Below the pieces are notes generated by a model, which saw only the letters and a program-made list of their open reading frames with translations, did no database searches and had not been told where the DNA came from. This document shows positions 19,156 to 27,269 of a stretch of 54,012 nt of DNA, one piece after another (position 1 is the first letter of the stretch; each line of letters starts with the position of its first letter). Source of the stretch: an uncultured beta proteobacterium (lineage in GTDB: Bacteria > Pseudomonadota > Gammaproteobacteria > Burkholderiales > SG8-39); assembly GCA_902826155.1 (NCBI GenBank), contig CADEDU010000022.1:1-54012 (forward strand), read 5' to 3'. Both the position numbers and the translations under genes were made by a program.

Positions 19156-20154
19156 CTACTTGATCTCTTTGAGCCAACGCTCGGTGAACGCCTTCTGCAC
19201 GTCGGCCATCTTGCCGTAGTCGATCGCCTTCGCGCGCGCGTACTCCGCCGCCGGCAGAAAGCGCGACTCGGCTTCCTTGGAAATCGCAGACGCGCGCACC
19301 GGCCGAAGGAATGCGTTGGCCCAGATTGCCTGGCCTTCGTTGGAGAGCACGAAGTCGAGGACCTTGCGTCCGTTGGCAGCATTCGGCCCCTTGGCGACCA
19401 GGCTCATCACGTACGGCACGATCACCGTGCCCTCGGCCGGAATCACGAACGCGACGTTGGCCTTGTCCTTCCACTTGGCGCGATAGGCATTGAAGTCGTA
19501 GTCGAGCAGGATCGGAATCTCGCCTGACAGTACGCGTGCATAGGAAGTCTGCTTGGGCACGATCGGCTGGTTCTTCTGCAGCTCCTTGAAGTAACCCAGC
19601 GCCTTGCCGAAATCGTCGAGCGACCCGCCCATCGCCTGATTGACCGCCACCGCGCCGACGTAGCCGACGAATGCACTGGCCGGATCGAGATAACCGATCA
19701 GGCCGCGGTACGTGGGATTGAGCAGGTCGTTCCACGACTTGGGCACCGCCTTGCCCTTGAGCGCGTCAACGTTCACCATGAAACCGAGCGTGCCCGAGTG
19801 GATGGTGAACCAGTTGCCGTCAGCGTCCTTGAGCCCGGCGGGAATTTCGTCCCACGCGGCGGGTTTGTAGGGCGCGACCACGCCTTCTTTCTTGGCCTGG
19901 ATGCCGAACGTGACGCCGTAGTACGCGACGTCGGCCACCGGGCTTGCTTTCTCGGCCACCAGTTGCGCCAGCGTCTGACCGGAGTTCTTGTTGTCCGGCG
20001 GCACGGTGATGCCTGCCTTCGCCTTGATCGCCTTTAGCTGCGAACCCCAGTCTGCCCACTCGGGCGGGCAGTTGTAGCAGATGGCGGTTTGCGCGAACGC
20101 TGCGGTGGTGAGCGAAAGCGCGCCAGCAATGGCGGCCAATGCGCGGACGAACAT
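19156..20154 (-). CDS. ABC transporter periplasmic substrate-binding protein
   Basis: A 332-residue binding protein of the PotD/FbpA/PhnS (type II) class and the first gene of the operon. The start MFVRALAAIAG at 20154 has AGGAG upstream; an ATG at 20265 gives a non-signal N-terminus. The signal peptide ends near AFA-QTA around residue 21. The mature N-terminus holds an unusual C-x2-C in AICYNCPPEW. Further blocks are GSQLKAIKAKAG, NKNSGQTLAQLVAEKASPVADVAYYG and WNDLLNPTYRGLIGYLDP, the last typical of the family. The phosphodiesterase at the operon end suggests a phosphodiester such as a glycerophosphodiester as ligand; iron or aminoethylphosphonate remain alternatives. Confidence 0.9.
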   Translation of the reverse strand: MFVRALAAIAGALSLTTAAFAQTAICYNCPPEWADWGSQLKAIKAKAGITVPPDNKNSGQTLAQLVAEKASPVADVAYYGVTFGIQAKKEGVVAPYKPAAWDEIPAGLKDADGNWFTIHSGTLGFMVNVDALKGKAVPKSWNDLLNPTYRGLIGYLDPASAFVGYVGAVAVNQAMGGSLDDFGKALGYFKELQKNQPIVPKQTSYARVLSGEIPILLDYDFNAYRAKWKDKANVAFVIPAEGTVIVPYVMSLVAKGPNAANGRKVLDFVLSNEGQAIWANAFLRPVRASAISKEAESRFLPAAEYARAKAIDYGKMADVQKAFTERWLKEIK

Positions 20155-20245
20155 GGGCGAATTCTCCTGGGGAACGAGCGGAACGGCGTGTTCTAGTGGA
20201 CAAGCATTACAGTAGCATGACTGTTTCGACGCTCTCGCGTGCGCC

Positions 20246-20353
20246 ATGAGCCAGGACATCGCCAAGTCGCTTACCCGTTACGCCGCCTACCATCGTCGCG
20301 GCGATTTCGTGTTCATGTCGGGCATCATTCCGGTCGATCCGGTCGATCGCTGA
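20246..20353 (+). pseudogene. RidA/YjgF-family N-terminal remnant (35 codons)
   Basis: From ATG 20246 to TGA 20351-20353 the frame reads MSQDIAKSLTRYAAY followed by HRRGDFVFMSGIIPVDPVDR. The segment GDFVFMSGIIPVDP is the signature first strand of RidA-type enamine/imine deaminases (E. coli: NMIITSGQIPVNP). A full RidA has about 115-155 residues; here the frame stops after 35 and the next gene starts 9 bp later, with no RidA sequence in other frames downstream. I read it as a truncated remnant, though a short expressed peptide cannot be excluded. The threonine/serine dehydratase gene two positions on makes the product that RidA would clear. Confidence 0.55.
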
Positions 20354-20361
20354 CCACCGCC

Positions 20362-21402
20362 ATGACCTCCATTGCATCGACCTCGAATTCGGCGTCGCCG
20401 CTGGAGCGGCGTTGCGCGATCGCCGCGTGGGTGCTCGCTGCCGTCGCTCTCGTCGCGGTGCTGAAGCTGCACCTGTTGCCGGCACTGCTTGCCGGATTGC
20501 TGGTGTACGAACTGGTGCATGTGCTCGCGCCGCGCCTGGGGTTCCTGCGCATCGGCGCGGTACGAGGCAAGCTGGCCGCGGTTGCGGTACTGAGCACGGT
20601 AATCATCGTGGCGCTGGTGGCAGCAGGGCTCGGAATCGCCGCGTTTCTACGCAGCGAGGCCGGCAGCCTCACCGGCCTGTTGCACAAGCTCGCCGATATT
20701 CTCGACGGCGCGCGCGCCACCTTGCCGGCATGGATCGTCGAGCGCCTGCCCGACGATGCCGAACAGTTGAAGCAGATGGTCGTCACCTGGCTCAAGGAGC
20801 ACGCCGCCGAACTGCAGTCGGCCGGCAAGCTTTTCAGCGTCGGGGCGGTGCACGTGCTGATCGGCATGGTGATCGGCGCGATGGTCGCCCTGAACGAAGC
20901 ACGCGACGATGCCGCGCTTGGACCATTCGCACGCGCCATGCTCGAACGCGTGATGCGCGTGGGCGACGCGTTTCGGCGCATCGTGTTCGCGCAGGTGCGC
21001 ATCTCGGCGCTGAACACGGTACTCACCGCGATCTTCCTGGTGGCCATTCTGCCGATGTTCGGCGTGCATCTGCCGCTCACCAAGACGATGATTGCGGTGA
21101 CCTTCTTCGCCGGGCTGCTGCCGGTGATCGGCAATCTCATCTCGAATTCTGTGATCGTGATCGTCGGGCTGTCGCAATCGTTGTGGGTGGCGCTCGGGTG
21201 TCTGGCGTTCCTGGTCATCATCCACAAGCTCGAATACTTCGTGAACGCGCGCATCGTCGGCTCGCAGATCCACGCCCGCGCCTGGGAACTGCTGGTGGCC
21301 ATGCTGGTCATGGAGGCCGCGTTCGGCATACCCGGCGTGGTCGCTGCACCGATCTACTACGCTTACATCAAAGACGAGCTGAAAGCCCGTCAGCTGATAT
21401 GA
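20362..21402 (+). CDS. AI-2E family (YdiK/PerM-like) membrane protein
   Basis: A 346-residue integral membrane protein. The start MTSIASTSNS at 20362 is chosen because an ATG at 20239 in the same frame reads through the RidA remnant in the wrong frame. Two N-terminal helices, a soluble central part (LADILDGARATLPAWIVERLPDDAEQLKQ), then about five helices including the conserved block MFGVHLPLTKTMIAVTFFAGLLPVIGN and HKLEYFVNARIVGSQIHA, which is the family hallmark. Members include the AI-2 exporter TqsA, sodium/proton antiporters and permeases of unknown role. Its stop overlaps the next start by ATGA, so it is translationally coupled to the dehydratase. Confidence 0.9.
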   Translation: MTSIASTSNSASPLERRCAIAAWVLAAVALVAVLKLHLLPALLAGLLVYELVHVLAPRLGFLRIGAVRGKLAAVAVLSTVIIVALVAAGLGIAAFLRSEAGSLTGLLHKLADILDGARATLPAWIVERLPDDAEQLKQMVVTWLKEHAAELQSAGKLFSVGAVHVLIGMVIGAMVALNEARDDAALGPFARAMLERVMRVGDAFRRIVFAQVRISALNTVLTAIFLVAILPMFGVHLPLTKTMIAVTFFAGLLPVIGNLISNSVIVIVGLSQSLWVALGCLAFLVIIHKLEYFVNARIVGSQIHARAWELLVAMLVMEAAFGIPGVVAAPIYYAYIKDELKARQLI

Positions 21403-22370
21403 CCGCATTCCAGCTCCCAAGCCTCGCCGAACTCGACGCCGCCGCACGCATCGTCAACGCCGTCGTGCCGCCCACGCCCCAGTACGCCTGGCCGCTGCTG
21501 CGCGAGCGCGTCGGCTGCGAGGTGTGGCTCAAGCACGAGAACCACACGCCGATCGGCGCGTTCAAGGTGCGCGGCGGACTGACCTACTTTGCCGGGCTGC
21601 GCGAGATCGATCCCGGGTGCAAAGGCGTGATCACCGCCACCCGCGGCAATCACGGCCAGTCGGTCGGGCTAGCGGCGCGGCGCAGCGATCTGCCGGCGGT
21701 GATCGTCGTGCCGCGCGGCAACAGCACCGAGAAGAACGCGGCGATGCGTGCGCTCGGTGTGGAGCTGATCGAGCACGGCAGCGATTTTCAAGAGGCGCGC
21801 GAGTTCGCCGAACGCATGGCGCGCGAACGCCAGTTGCACGTCGTGCCCCCGTTCCACCGCAACCTGCTGTCAGGCGTGGCGACCTACAGCGTCGAACTGC
21901 TGCGCGCGGTCCCGCATCTCGACCGGGTGTACGTGCCGATCGGTTTGGGCTCGGGCATCTGCGGCATGATCGCTGCCCGCGCCGCGCTGAATCATCGCGT
22001 CGAGATCGTCGGCGTGGTGTCGGATCATGCGCCGGCCTATGCGCTGTCGTTCGCCGCGCGGCGACCGATCGACCACGCAGTGAGCACCGAGCTGGCCGAC
22101 GGTCTGGCGTGCCGCGTGCCCGAGCCGGCGTCGCTCGAGCTGATCCTCGCGCACGTGCACCATGTCGTTCGCGTGACCGATGTGGAGATTGCCGCGGCAA
22201 TGCGCGCCCTCTACACCGATACGCACAACGTCGCCGAAGGGGCCGGCGCGGCGGGGTTCGCGGCGATCCTGCAAGAGCGCGCGCAGCTTGGCGGCAAGTG
22301 CGTGGCCGCAATAGTGAGCGGTGGCAACGTCGATCTGCCGGTGCTCAACAAGGTGCTCGCGCAGGCCTGA
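21399..22370 (+). CDS. PLP-dependent threonine/serine dehydratase-like protein
   Basis: A 323-residue fold-type II PLP enzyme that, by family, eliminates ammonia from L-threonine or L-serine via a reactive enamine. The Schiff-base lysine is K56 in TPIGAFKVRGG, the usual SFK position. The phosphate cradle is GLGSGICGMIAAR, a variant of the common GGGGL loop, and the C-terminal SGGNVDLPVL is typical of IlvA/TdcB. No ACT regulatory domain follows, so it is the short catabolic type. The start overlaps the AI-2E gene stop by 4 bp. The GSGIC cradle differs from canonical TdcB, so a related eliminase or racemase is possible. Confidence 0.88.
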   Translation: MTAFQLPSLAELDAAARIVNAVVPPTPQYAWPLLRERVGCEVWLKHENHTPIGAFKVRGGLTYFAGLREIDPGCKGVITATRGNHGQSVGLAARRSDLPAVIVVPRGNSTEKNAAMRALGVELIEHGSDFQEAREFAERMARERQLHVVPPFHRNLLSGVATYSVELLRAVPHLDRVYVPIGLGSGICGMIAARAALNHRVEIVGVVSDHAPAYALSFAARRPIDHAVSTELADGLACRVPEPASLELILAHVHHVVRVTDVEIAAAMRALYTDTHNVAEGAGAAGFAAILQERAQLGGKCVAAIVSGGNVDLPVLNKVLAQA

Positions 22371-22552
22371 TCGAGGCGCGTGGTCGCAGCCGCTGGGACC
22401 GCGCTGCGTGCCGGGGTGGGGCATAGCCAGCGCTGCAGCCTCACACCTGCGCCACGACGATCGGGTCGGGTGATGCATGCGTTGTGTTGTAATAGCCGCC
22501 CTCCTGATCGGCCCATGTTCCCCGGAGCGCGTCACGCGCCCGAGTCTCCAGC

Positions 22553-23476
22553 ATGAACTTCCAGCAGTTGCGCGCACTGCGCGAGGCGGTGCGGCACGGC
22601 TTCAACCTCACCGTCGCCGCGGAGAATCTGCATACCTCCCAGCCCGGCGTCTCCAAGCAGATCAAGGAGCTCGAGGACGAGTTGGGCGTGACCATCTTCG
22701 AGCGCCACGGCAAGCGCTTGGTCGGGCTGACCGAACCCGGCCAGGCAGTGCTGAGCATCGCCGAACGCATCCTGGAGGAAGCGGAAAACCTGCGCCGCGT
22801 CGGACGCGAGTTCACCGGGGCGGATGTCGGGACGTTGCGGATTGCCACGACCCATACGCAGGCACGTTACGCGTTACCACCGGTGGTACGCGAATTCATG
22901 CGGCGGTTTCCGAAGGTGCGGCTGGTGCTGCATCAGGGCAATCCGCCGCAGTTGGCGCAACTGGTGTTGAGCGGTGAGGCCGATCTGGCGATCGCGACCG
23001 AGGCGCTCGACCATTTCCCAGGGCTGCTCGCGCTGCCTGGGTACACCTGGCGCCACTGCGTGGTCGTGCCGCAAAGCCATCCGCTCACCCAGGCCGGAAC
23101 GCTCACGCTCGAAGCGCTCGCGAAGTACCCGATCGTCACCTACGACCCGGCCTTCACCGGCCGCGCCCACATCGACGAGGCGTTCACGGCGGATGGGCTG
23201 CAGCCCGACATCGTGCTATCGGCGATCGACGCCGACGTGATCAAAACCTACGTCGAACTCGGGCTCGGCGTGGGTATCGTCGCATCGGTGGCGTTCGACG
23301 CCGAGCGCGACCGCAATCTGATCCGGCTCGACGTCGATCACCTGTTCCCGGAGAACACCACGCGGGTTGCGGTGCGCCGCGGCCGCAATCTGCGCGGCTT
23401 CGCCTACGCGTTCATCGAGCTGTTCGCTCCGGCGCTCACGCGCGCGCGCATCGATCAGGCGCTCGGCGGCGCGTGA
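22553..23476 (+). CDS. cysB: CysB-type LysR family transcriptional regulator
   Basis: A 307-residue LysR-type regulator. The N-terminal winged helix MNFQQLRALREAVRHGFNLT then AAENLHTSQPGVSKQIKELEDELG matches CysB/Cbl closely, including the unusual NLTVAAENLHTSQPGVSK. The effector domain begins DVGTLRIATTHTQARYALP, again a CysB hallmark. In enterobacteria CysB activates sulfate assimilation genes with N-acetylserine and senses sulfide or thiosulfate. None of its usual targets is adjacent; it stands 182 bp after the dehydratase and 25 bp before the MATE exporter. No clear Shine-Dalgarno precedes the ATG. Confidence 0.93.
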   Translation: MNFQQLRALREAVRHGFNLTVAAENLHTSQPGVSKQIKELEDELGVTIFERHGKRLVGLTEPGQAVLSIAERILEEAENLRRVGREFTGADVGTLRIATTHTQARYALPPVVREFMRRFPKVRLVLHQGNPPQLAQLVLSGEADLAIATEALDHFPGLLALPGYTWRHCVVVPQSHPLTQAGTLTLEALAKYPIVTYDPAFTGRAHIDEAFTADGLQPDIVLSAIDADVIKTYVELGLGVGIVASVAFDAERDRNLIRLDVDHLFPENTTRVAVRRGRNLRGFAYAFIELFAPALTRARIDQALGGA

Positions 23477-23501
23477 GCGAGCGCGTCGATCGGGCCTCGT
23501 G

Positions 23502-24872
23502 ATGCAGTCCGGCATCCTGCGCGACATCGTCAGGCTGGGCTGGCCGGTGTTCGTCGCGCAGATCGCGGTGATGCTCTACGCCGTGCTCGACACGGTCATG
23601 GCCGGACGCTATAGCCAGATCGATCTGGCCGCGGTCGGCATCGGGGCGTCGATCTACATCAGCGTGTTCATCACGTTGATGGGGGTGTTGATCGCGATCT
23701 CGCCTATCGTGTCGCATCTGTACGGTGCCAAGCGTCTGGACGAGATCGGCGAACAGGTCAGGCAGACGGTCTGGTTAGGCGTCCTGCTGGCCGTCGTGCC
23801 GTTCGGCGTGCTGCACTACCCGGAACCGTTTCTGGCAATCACGCAGGCCTCGCCCGAAGTGGAGGCGATCGCGCGCCGCTACCTATCGATCGTCGCCTGG
23901 AGCGTGCCAGCCAGTTTGCTGTTTCGCGTGTTCCACGGATTCTCCACCGCCGTCTCGTATGCGCGTGTGGTGATGCTGCTCAATCTGCTTGGCCTGGCGA
24001 TCAAGCTGCCGCTCAACTGGATCTTCATCTACGGCAAGTTCGGTGTGCCCGAGATGGGGGGCGCCGGCTGCGCGTTGGCCACGACGATCGCCTCATGGAT
24101 CACCTGCGTTGCGGCCTGGCTGATCTGCTATCGCGTGCGCGACTACGCGCCGTTTCATGTGTTCGCGCGCTGGAGCTGGCCGGCGTGGACGCATCAGAAG
24201 CATCTGCTCGCGATCGGCATTCCGATCGGCTTCACGTTTCTGGTCGACGTCACCGCGTTCACGTTCATGACGCTGTTCATCGCACGACTTGGCACGCAGG
24301 CCTCGGCCGCCCATCAGATCGCCGCGAACTTCGCTGCGCTGCTGTTCATGCTGCCGCTGGCGCTCGGCAATGCCGTGGGCGTACTGGTCGGTCAGGCGCT
24401 CGGTGCGCGCGACACGGCACGTGCCCGTGCCGCCGGAACGACCGGGCTGCTGTGCGCGTTCTCCGTCGGGCTGGTGTTGGGCATGCTGGTGCTGGGACTG
24501 CGCACCCCGATCGCCACGCTGTACACGACTGACCACGGCGTGGCGCTGCTCGCCGCCGGCCTGCTCGCGCTGGTGGCTGCGTACCACGTGGTGGACTCGG
24601 TGCAGGCGGTGGCGATCAACATCCTGCGCGGCTACAAGCGCACGTTCGTGCCGATGATCGTCTACACGGTGGCGCTGTGGGGAGTCGGCCTGGCGGGAGG
24701 CTACGTGCTCGGTCTGACCCGAGTCGATCTCGGCCTCGCATCGTTCGGTTTGATCCCCCCGATGGGGGCGGCCGGCTTCTGGGTTGCGGCGATCGCCAGC
24801 CTCTTCGTCGCGGGCGCAGGCGTAGTGGCGTACTTCCTGAGAATTTCGACGGCTGGTCGCGCGCTTGGTTGA
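23502..24872 (+). CDS. MATE family multidrug/metabolite exporter
   Basis: A 456-residue, 12-helix antiporter of the NorM type. The start MQSGILRDIVRLGWPVFVAQ at 23502 is preferred to the open frame's earlier start, which lies inside cysB; a GTG just before it is equally usable. Two homologous six-helix halves are visible, with GRYSQIDLAAVGIGASIYISVF in the first and LGTQASAAHQIAANFAALLF in the second, the standard MATE repeats. It exports cationic compounds against sodium or protons. The gene follows cysB by 25 bp and may share its transcript. It converges with the TfoX gene, with 20 bp between stops. Confidence 0.92.
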   Translation: MQSGILRDIVRLGWPVFVAQIAVMLYAVLDTVMAGRYSQIDLAAVGIGASIYISVFITLMGVLIAISPIVSHLYGAKRLDEIGEQVRQTVWLGVLLAVVPFGVLHYPEPFLAITQASPEVEAIARRYLSIVAWSVPASLLFRVFHGFSTAVSYARVVMLLNLLGLAIKLPLNWIFIYGKFGVPEMGGAGCALATTIASWITCVAAWLICYRVRDYAPFHVFARWSWPAWTHQKHLLAIGIPIGFTFLVDVTAFTFMTLFIARLGTQASAAHQIAANFAALLFMLPLALGNAVGVLVGQALGARDTARARAAGTTGLLCAFSVGLVLGMLVLGLRTPIATLYTTDHGVALLAAGLLALVAAYHVVDSVQAVAINILRGYKRTFVPMIVYTVALWGVGLAGGYVLGLTRVDLGLASFGLIPPMGAAGFWVAAIASLFVAGAGVVAYFLRISTAGRALG

Positions 24873-24892
24873 CGCGACCTCGCGCAGGCGGC

Positions 24893-25405
24893 TTACCGCG
24901 TCGTGCGCACTCGCACAGGTGATTTCCTCGCGGGGCGTTTGGTTGCGCTCGGACGCTTGACCGCACTTCGAGAGCTCGTACGGGCCTTGGCACTGCTCGG
25001 TCGCGGCGCGCGAGTGCGCGTTGGACCTGGCGCAAACGGAGCGAGCGCGAGTTCGACCGGGCGTTCCGGTCGGGCGCCACGTGCCCGCAACGCAGCCGCG
25101 TAAGCACTGCGCGCCCACGGCAGCGCAGCCGCCGGTGAGTCCATTGCATCGACGGGCGCACGATGAAAGCCCATGGTGGCCGTCTTGCCGCTGCGCACGT
25201 AGCTGAACGGCTCGGAGCCGGCGGCAACGAATTCGCTGCGGTTCATTTCATCGGTCTTGAACCACAGCGCCTCGCCATGGACGATCGCGAACATCAGATC
25301 GTCGAGGAAAATACCGTGCCCCCCGAACATCCGTCGAGACGAAACCGTCCCGAACGGGCCGAGTAGCTCGATCGCAAAGTCTACGAATTCGCGGCTGCCT
25401 ACCAT
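24893..25405 (-). CDS. TfoX N-terminal domain protein with basic C-terminal tail
   Basis: A 170-residue protein starting MVGSREFVDFAIELLGPFGT at 25405. Residues 1 to about 100 form the TfoX-N domain, with the hallmark VSSRRMFGGHGIFLDDLMFAIVHGEALWFKTDE and a GFHRAPVDAMDS C-terminal edge. From about 110 the chain becomes a low-complexity tail rich in Arg, Lys, Pro, Ala and Ser (for example SSAKARTSSRSAVKRPSATK), like bacterial histone-H1-like tails. TfoX/Sxy promotes competence gene expression with CRP in gammaproteobacteria, but the single-domain form's role is not settled. An in-frame opening up to 26011 is antisense to the lyase gene and is not coding. Confidence 0.87.
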   Translation of the reverse strand: MVGSREFVDFAIELLGPFGTVSSRRMFGGHGIFLDDLMFAIVHGEALWFKTDEMNRSEFVAAGSEPFSYVRSGKTATMGFHRAPVDAMDSPAAALPWARSAYAAALRARGARPERPVELALAPFAPGPTRTRAPRPSSAKARTSSRSAVKRPSATKRPARKSPVRVRTTR

Positions 25406-25523
25406 GGCAAATAGGGGCGAATCGCGCAAGTGAGTAATAGCTTCAGCACAGGATACCCGCTCGACCCGGATTCCACAACCCGGTGCCGACCAATGGGAAT
25501 GGCCAGTATGACCATCGACGTTG

Positions 25524-25565
25524 CGGCAAGTTGCCGATTCGCCGCGCAAAGGTGCGTAATTGCAC
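25524..25565 (+). promoter_or_regulatory. Candidate promoter with two overlapping palindromes
   Basis: A -35-like TTGCCG (25531-25536) and a -10-like CGTAAT (25555-25560), 18 bp apart, lie about 80 bp before the lyase gene. A 13-bp palindrome CGGCAAGTTGCCG (25524-25536) covers the -35, and the inverted repeat GTGC-GTAATT-GCAC (25552-25565) covers the -10. Each hexamer matches sigma-70 consensus at four of six bases. Operator function is inferred from placement only. Confidence 0.35.
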
Positions 25566-25640
25566 AACGCCGCGGTGCTCGCATACTCCTGATGTTCAAT
25601 ACAGGCATCGCTTTCTAACCAGCTGATATCGCCCACCAAC

Positions 25641-26558
25641 ATGTCCAGTCCCGTCACCTCGAGCCCGTCGTTGGCGACGTTACGTCCCGTCGCGCTTCGG
25701 CGCAGTTGGTTGTTCAGCGCGGGCGCCGATGCAGCAGTGCAGGCCGCGTCGCGAGCATCGCGACCCGATGTGCTGATCCCCGATCTGGAGGACTTCACGC
25801 CGCCTGATCGCCGCACGAGCGGGCGCGAACTCATCGTCGAATGCATGGCGCAGTGCCGTGCAGCGGGGATCGTCGCCGGCGTGCGCGTGAATCCGCTGGA
25901 AACGGTCGGGCGCGAGGATCTGGCGGTGGTGATGCGCGGACGACCGTCCGTCGTATTTCTGCCCAAGACAGTGCACGCGGCACAGGTCGTCGCTCTAGAC
26001 CGGGCGATCACCGCACATGAACGTCAGCTGGGCATCGCGGTCGGTTCCACCGAAATCGTGCCTAACATGGAAACGGCCGCCGGCGTGGTGAACACGGTCG
26101 CGATCGCCAAGGCGAGCCCGCGCGTGCGGGCATGTCTGGTGGCTGCGGAGGATCTGGCCGCCGACCTCGGTGCCGAGCGCGCACCCGACGGGTTCGAACT
26201 GCTGTACGCGCGCCAGCGATTCCTGCTGGAGTGTCGCGCCGCAGGGGTGCTCGCGATCGACGCGCCGTACACCTTCAGCGACGCTGGCGGTGCGCGCGCC
26301 GAAACCGCTCAAGCGCGACGTCTGGGCTACGCTGCGAAGAGTCTGGTGTCACCGGAGCACACGGCCGCCGTCAACGCTGAACTCACGCCGAGCGCCGAGC
26401 GGGTCGCACAAGCGGGGCGCGTCGTGAGCGCGTTCGAATCGGCTCGGGCACGCGGCCACGACCGCGTGGAACTCGACGGCGTATTGGTCGAGCTACCGAC
26501 CTATCTCAACGCCCAGCGATTACTCGATCGGTATCGGGCGCTAGCCGAATTCGGCTGA
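25641..26558 (+). CDS. HpcH/HpaI aldolase / CitE-like (citrate lyase beta) family protein
   Basis: A 305-residue TIM-barrel lyase. The family features are the N-terminal RSWLFSAGADAAVQAA (CitE: RSxLFVPG), DVLIPDLEDFTPPDRR with the acidic pair after strand 2, GVRVNP with the substrate Arg, PNMETAAGVVN with a metal Glu, and CLVAAEDLAADLG with the metal Asp. Such stand-alone CitE-like proteins cleave or form malyl-CoA, citramalyl-CoA or related CoA esters; no citrate lyase alpha or gamma gene is near, so it is not part of citrate lyase. The 235 bp before it hold no gene I recognise but carry a candidate promoter. It converges on the glutathione transferase gene. Confidence 0.88.
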   Translation: MSSPVTSSPSLATLRPVALRRSWLFSAGADAAVQAASRASRPDVLIPDLEDFTPPDRRTSGRELIVECMAQCRAAGIVAGVRVNPLETVGREDLAVVMRGRPSVVFLPKTVHAAQVVALDRAITAHERQLGIAVGSTEIVPNMETAAGVVNTVAIAKASPRVRACLVAAEDLAADLGAERAPDGFELLYARQRFLLECRAAGVLAIDAPYTFSDAGGARAETAQARRLGYAAKSLVSPEHTAAVNAELTPSAERVAQAGRVVSAFESARARGHDRVELDGVLVELPTYLNAQRLLDRYRALAEFG

Positions 26559-26602
26559 GCGGGAGAACACGCGCTTACCTGCAACACGCGTGGACCGGCG
26601 GC

Positions 26603-27214
26603 TTACCGGCCGCCCGCCGCGCGCGCGGCGGGACGGGCGGCGCTCGCCTTGAGCCAAGCTGCGAACTTCGGATACGCCGCGAGGTCGACCTTCAACATCA
26701 GCAACGTCGCGGCCGCGCTCGCCACCATGAAATCCGCCATGGCCCATTGCTCGCCGGCGAAGAACGGCTGATGGACCAGTTCGCCTTCGTAGATCGCGAG
26801 CGGCCGCTGCAGATTCTTCAACCCGTCAAGCGCTGCTGACTCGTCGCGCTTCTCGGGCGGCAATACCAGCCTGTTTCGCAGCACCGCGACCATCGGCGGC
26901 TCCAGATCGAGCATGGTGAACATCGCCCACTGCAGCATCCTCGCTTCGTCTTCCAGTGTCCGCGGATAAAGCGCGCTGCCGGACTTCTTGGCGAGATATT
27001 GAAGGATCGCCACCGACTCCCACAGGCGAAATCCGTCGTCATCGATCGCCGGGACTCGGCCATTCGGATTGATCGCAAGAAACCAGGGCTCCTTGCACTG
27101 CGCCTGGGTCACGTTGATCGAGACCGGCACCTGCTCGAACGCAATGCCCAGTTCGTGCGCCAGCCATAGCACGCGAAACGCGCGCGATTGCGTCGGTCCG
27201 TAGATTTTGAGCAT
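26603..27214 (-). CDS. Glutathione S-transferase family protein
   Basis: A 203-residue two-domain protein. The start MLKIYGPTQSRAFRVLWLA at 27214 follows a perfect AAAGGAG by 8 bp. The N-terminal thioredoxin-like domain has the catalytic-position Ser10 (TQSRAF), the cis-proline loop GRVPAI (Val54-Pro55) and the glutathione gamma-glutamyl contact Glu66-Ser67 in LWESVAILQYLA. The C-terminal helical domain ends with an Ala/Arg tail. The conjugated substrate is unknown. A 16-bp palindrome sits 56 bp upstream of the start. Its stop codon lies in a GGCGGC/GCCGCC hairpin facing the CitE-like gene. Confidence 0.92.
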   Translation of the reverse strand: MLKIYGPTQSRAFRVLWLAHELGIAFEQVPVSINVTQAQCKEPWFLAINPNGRVPAIDDDGFRLWESVAILQYLAKKSGSALYPRTLEDEARMLQWAMFTMLDLEPPMVAVLRNRLVLPPEKRDESAALDGLKNLQRPLAIYEGELVHQPFFAGEQWAMADFMVASAAATLLMLKVDLAAYPKFAAWLKASAARPAARAAGGR

Positions 27215-27269
27215 CTGCACTTCTCCTTTGATCCGCATTCGAACGTCCAGGCCATCGAGGTGATAGGTC

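Noticed and set aside
19113..19382. Long N-terminal extension of the first ABC permease
   Set aside because: It overlaps the binding-protein gene and reads as an Arg/Ser-rich shadow; the family begins at the first membrane helix.
22875..22888. 14-bp perfect palindrome TACCACCGGTGGTA
   Set aside because: It lies within cysB coding sequence (ALPPVV region) and is explained by codon choice; no regulatory context.
25399..25618. Short open frames on both strands (62 and 69 codons) in the spacer before the CitE-like gene
   Set aside because: Neither has a good ribosome-binding site, a recognisable motif or the codon bias of its neighbours; the spacer is better explained by promoter elements.
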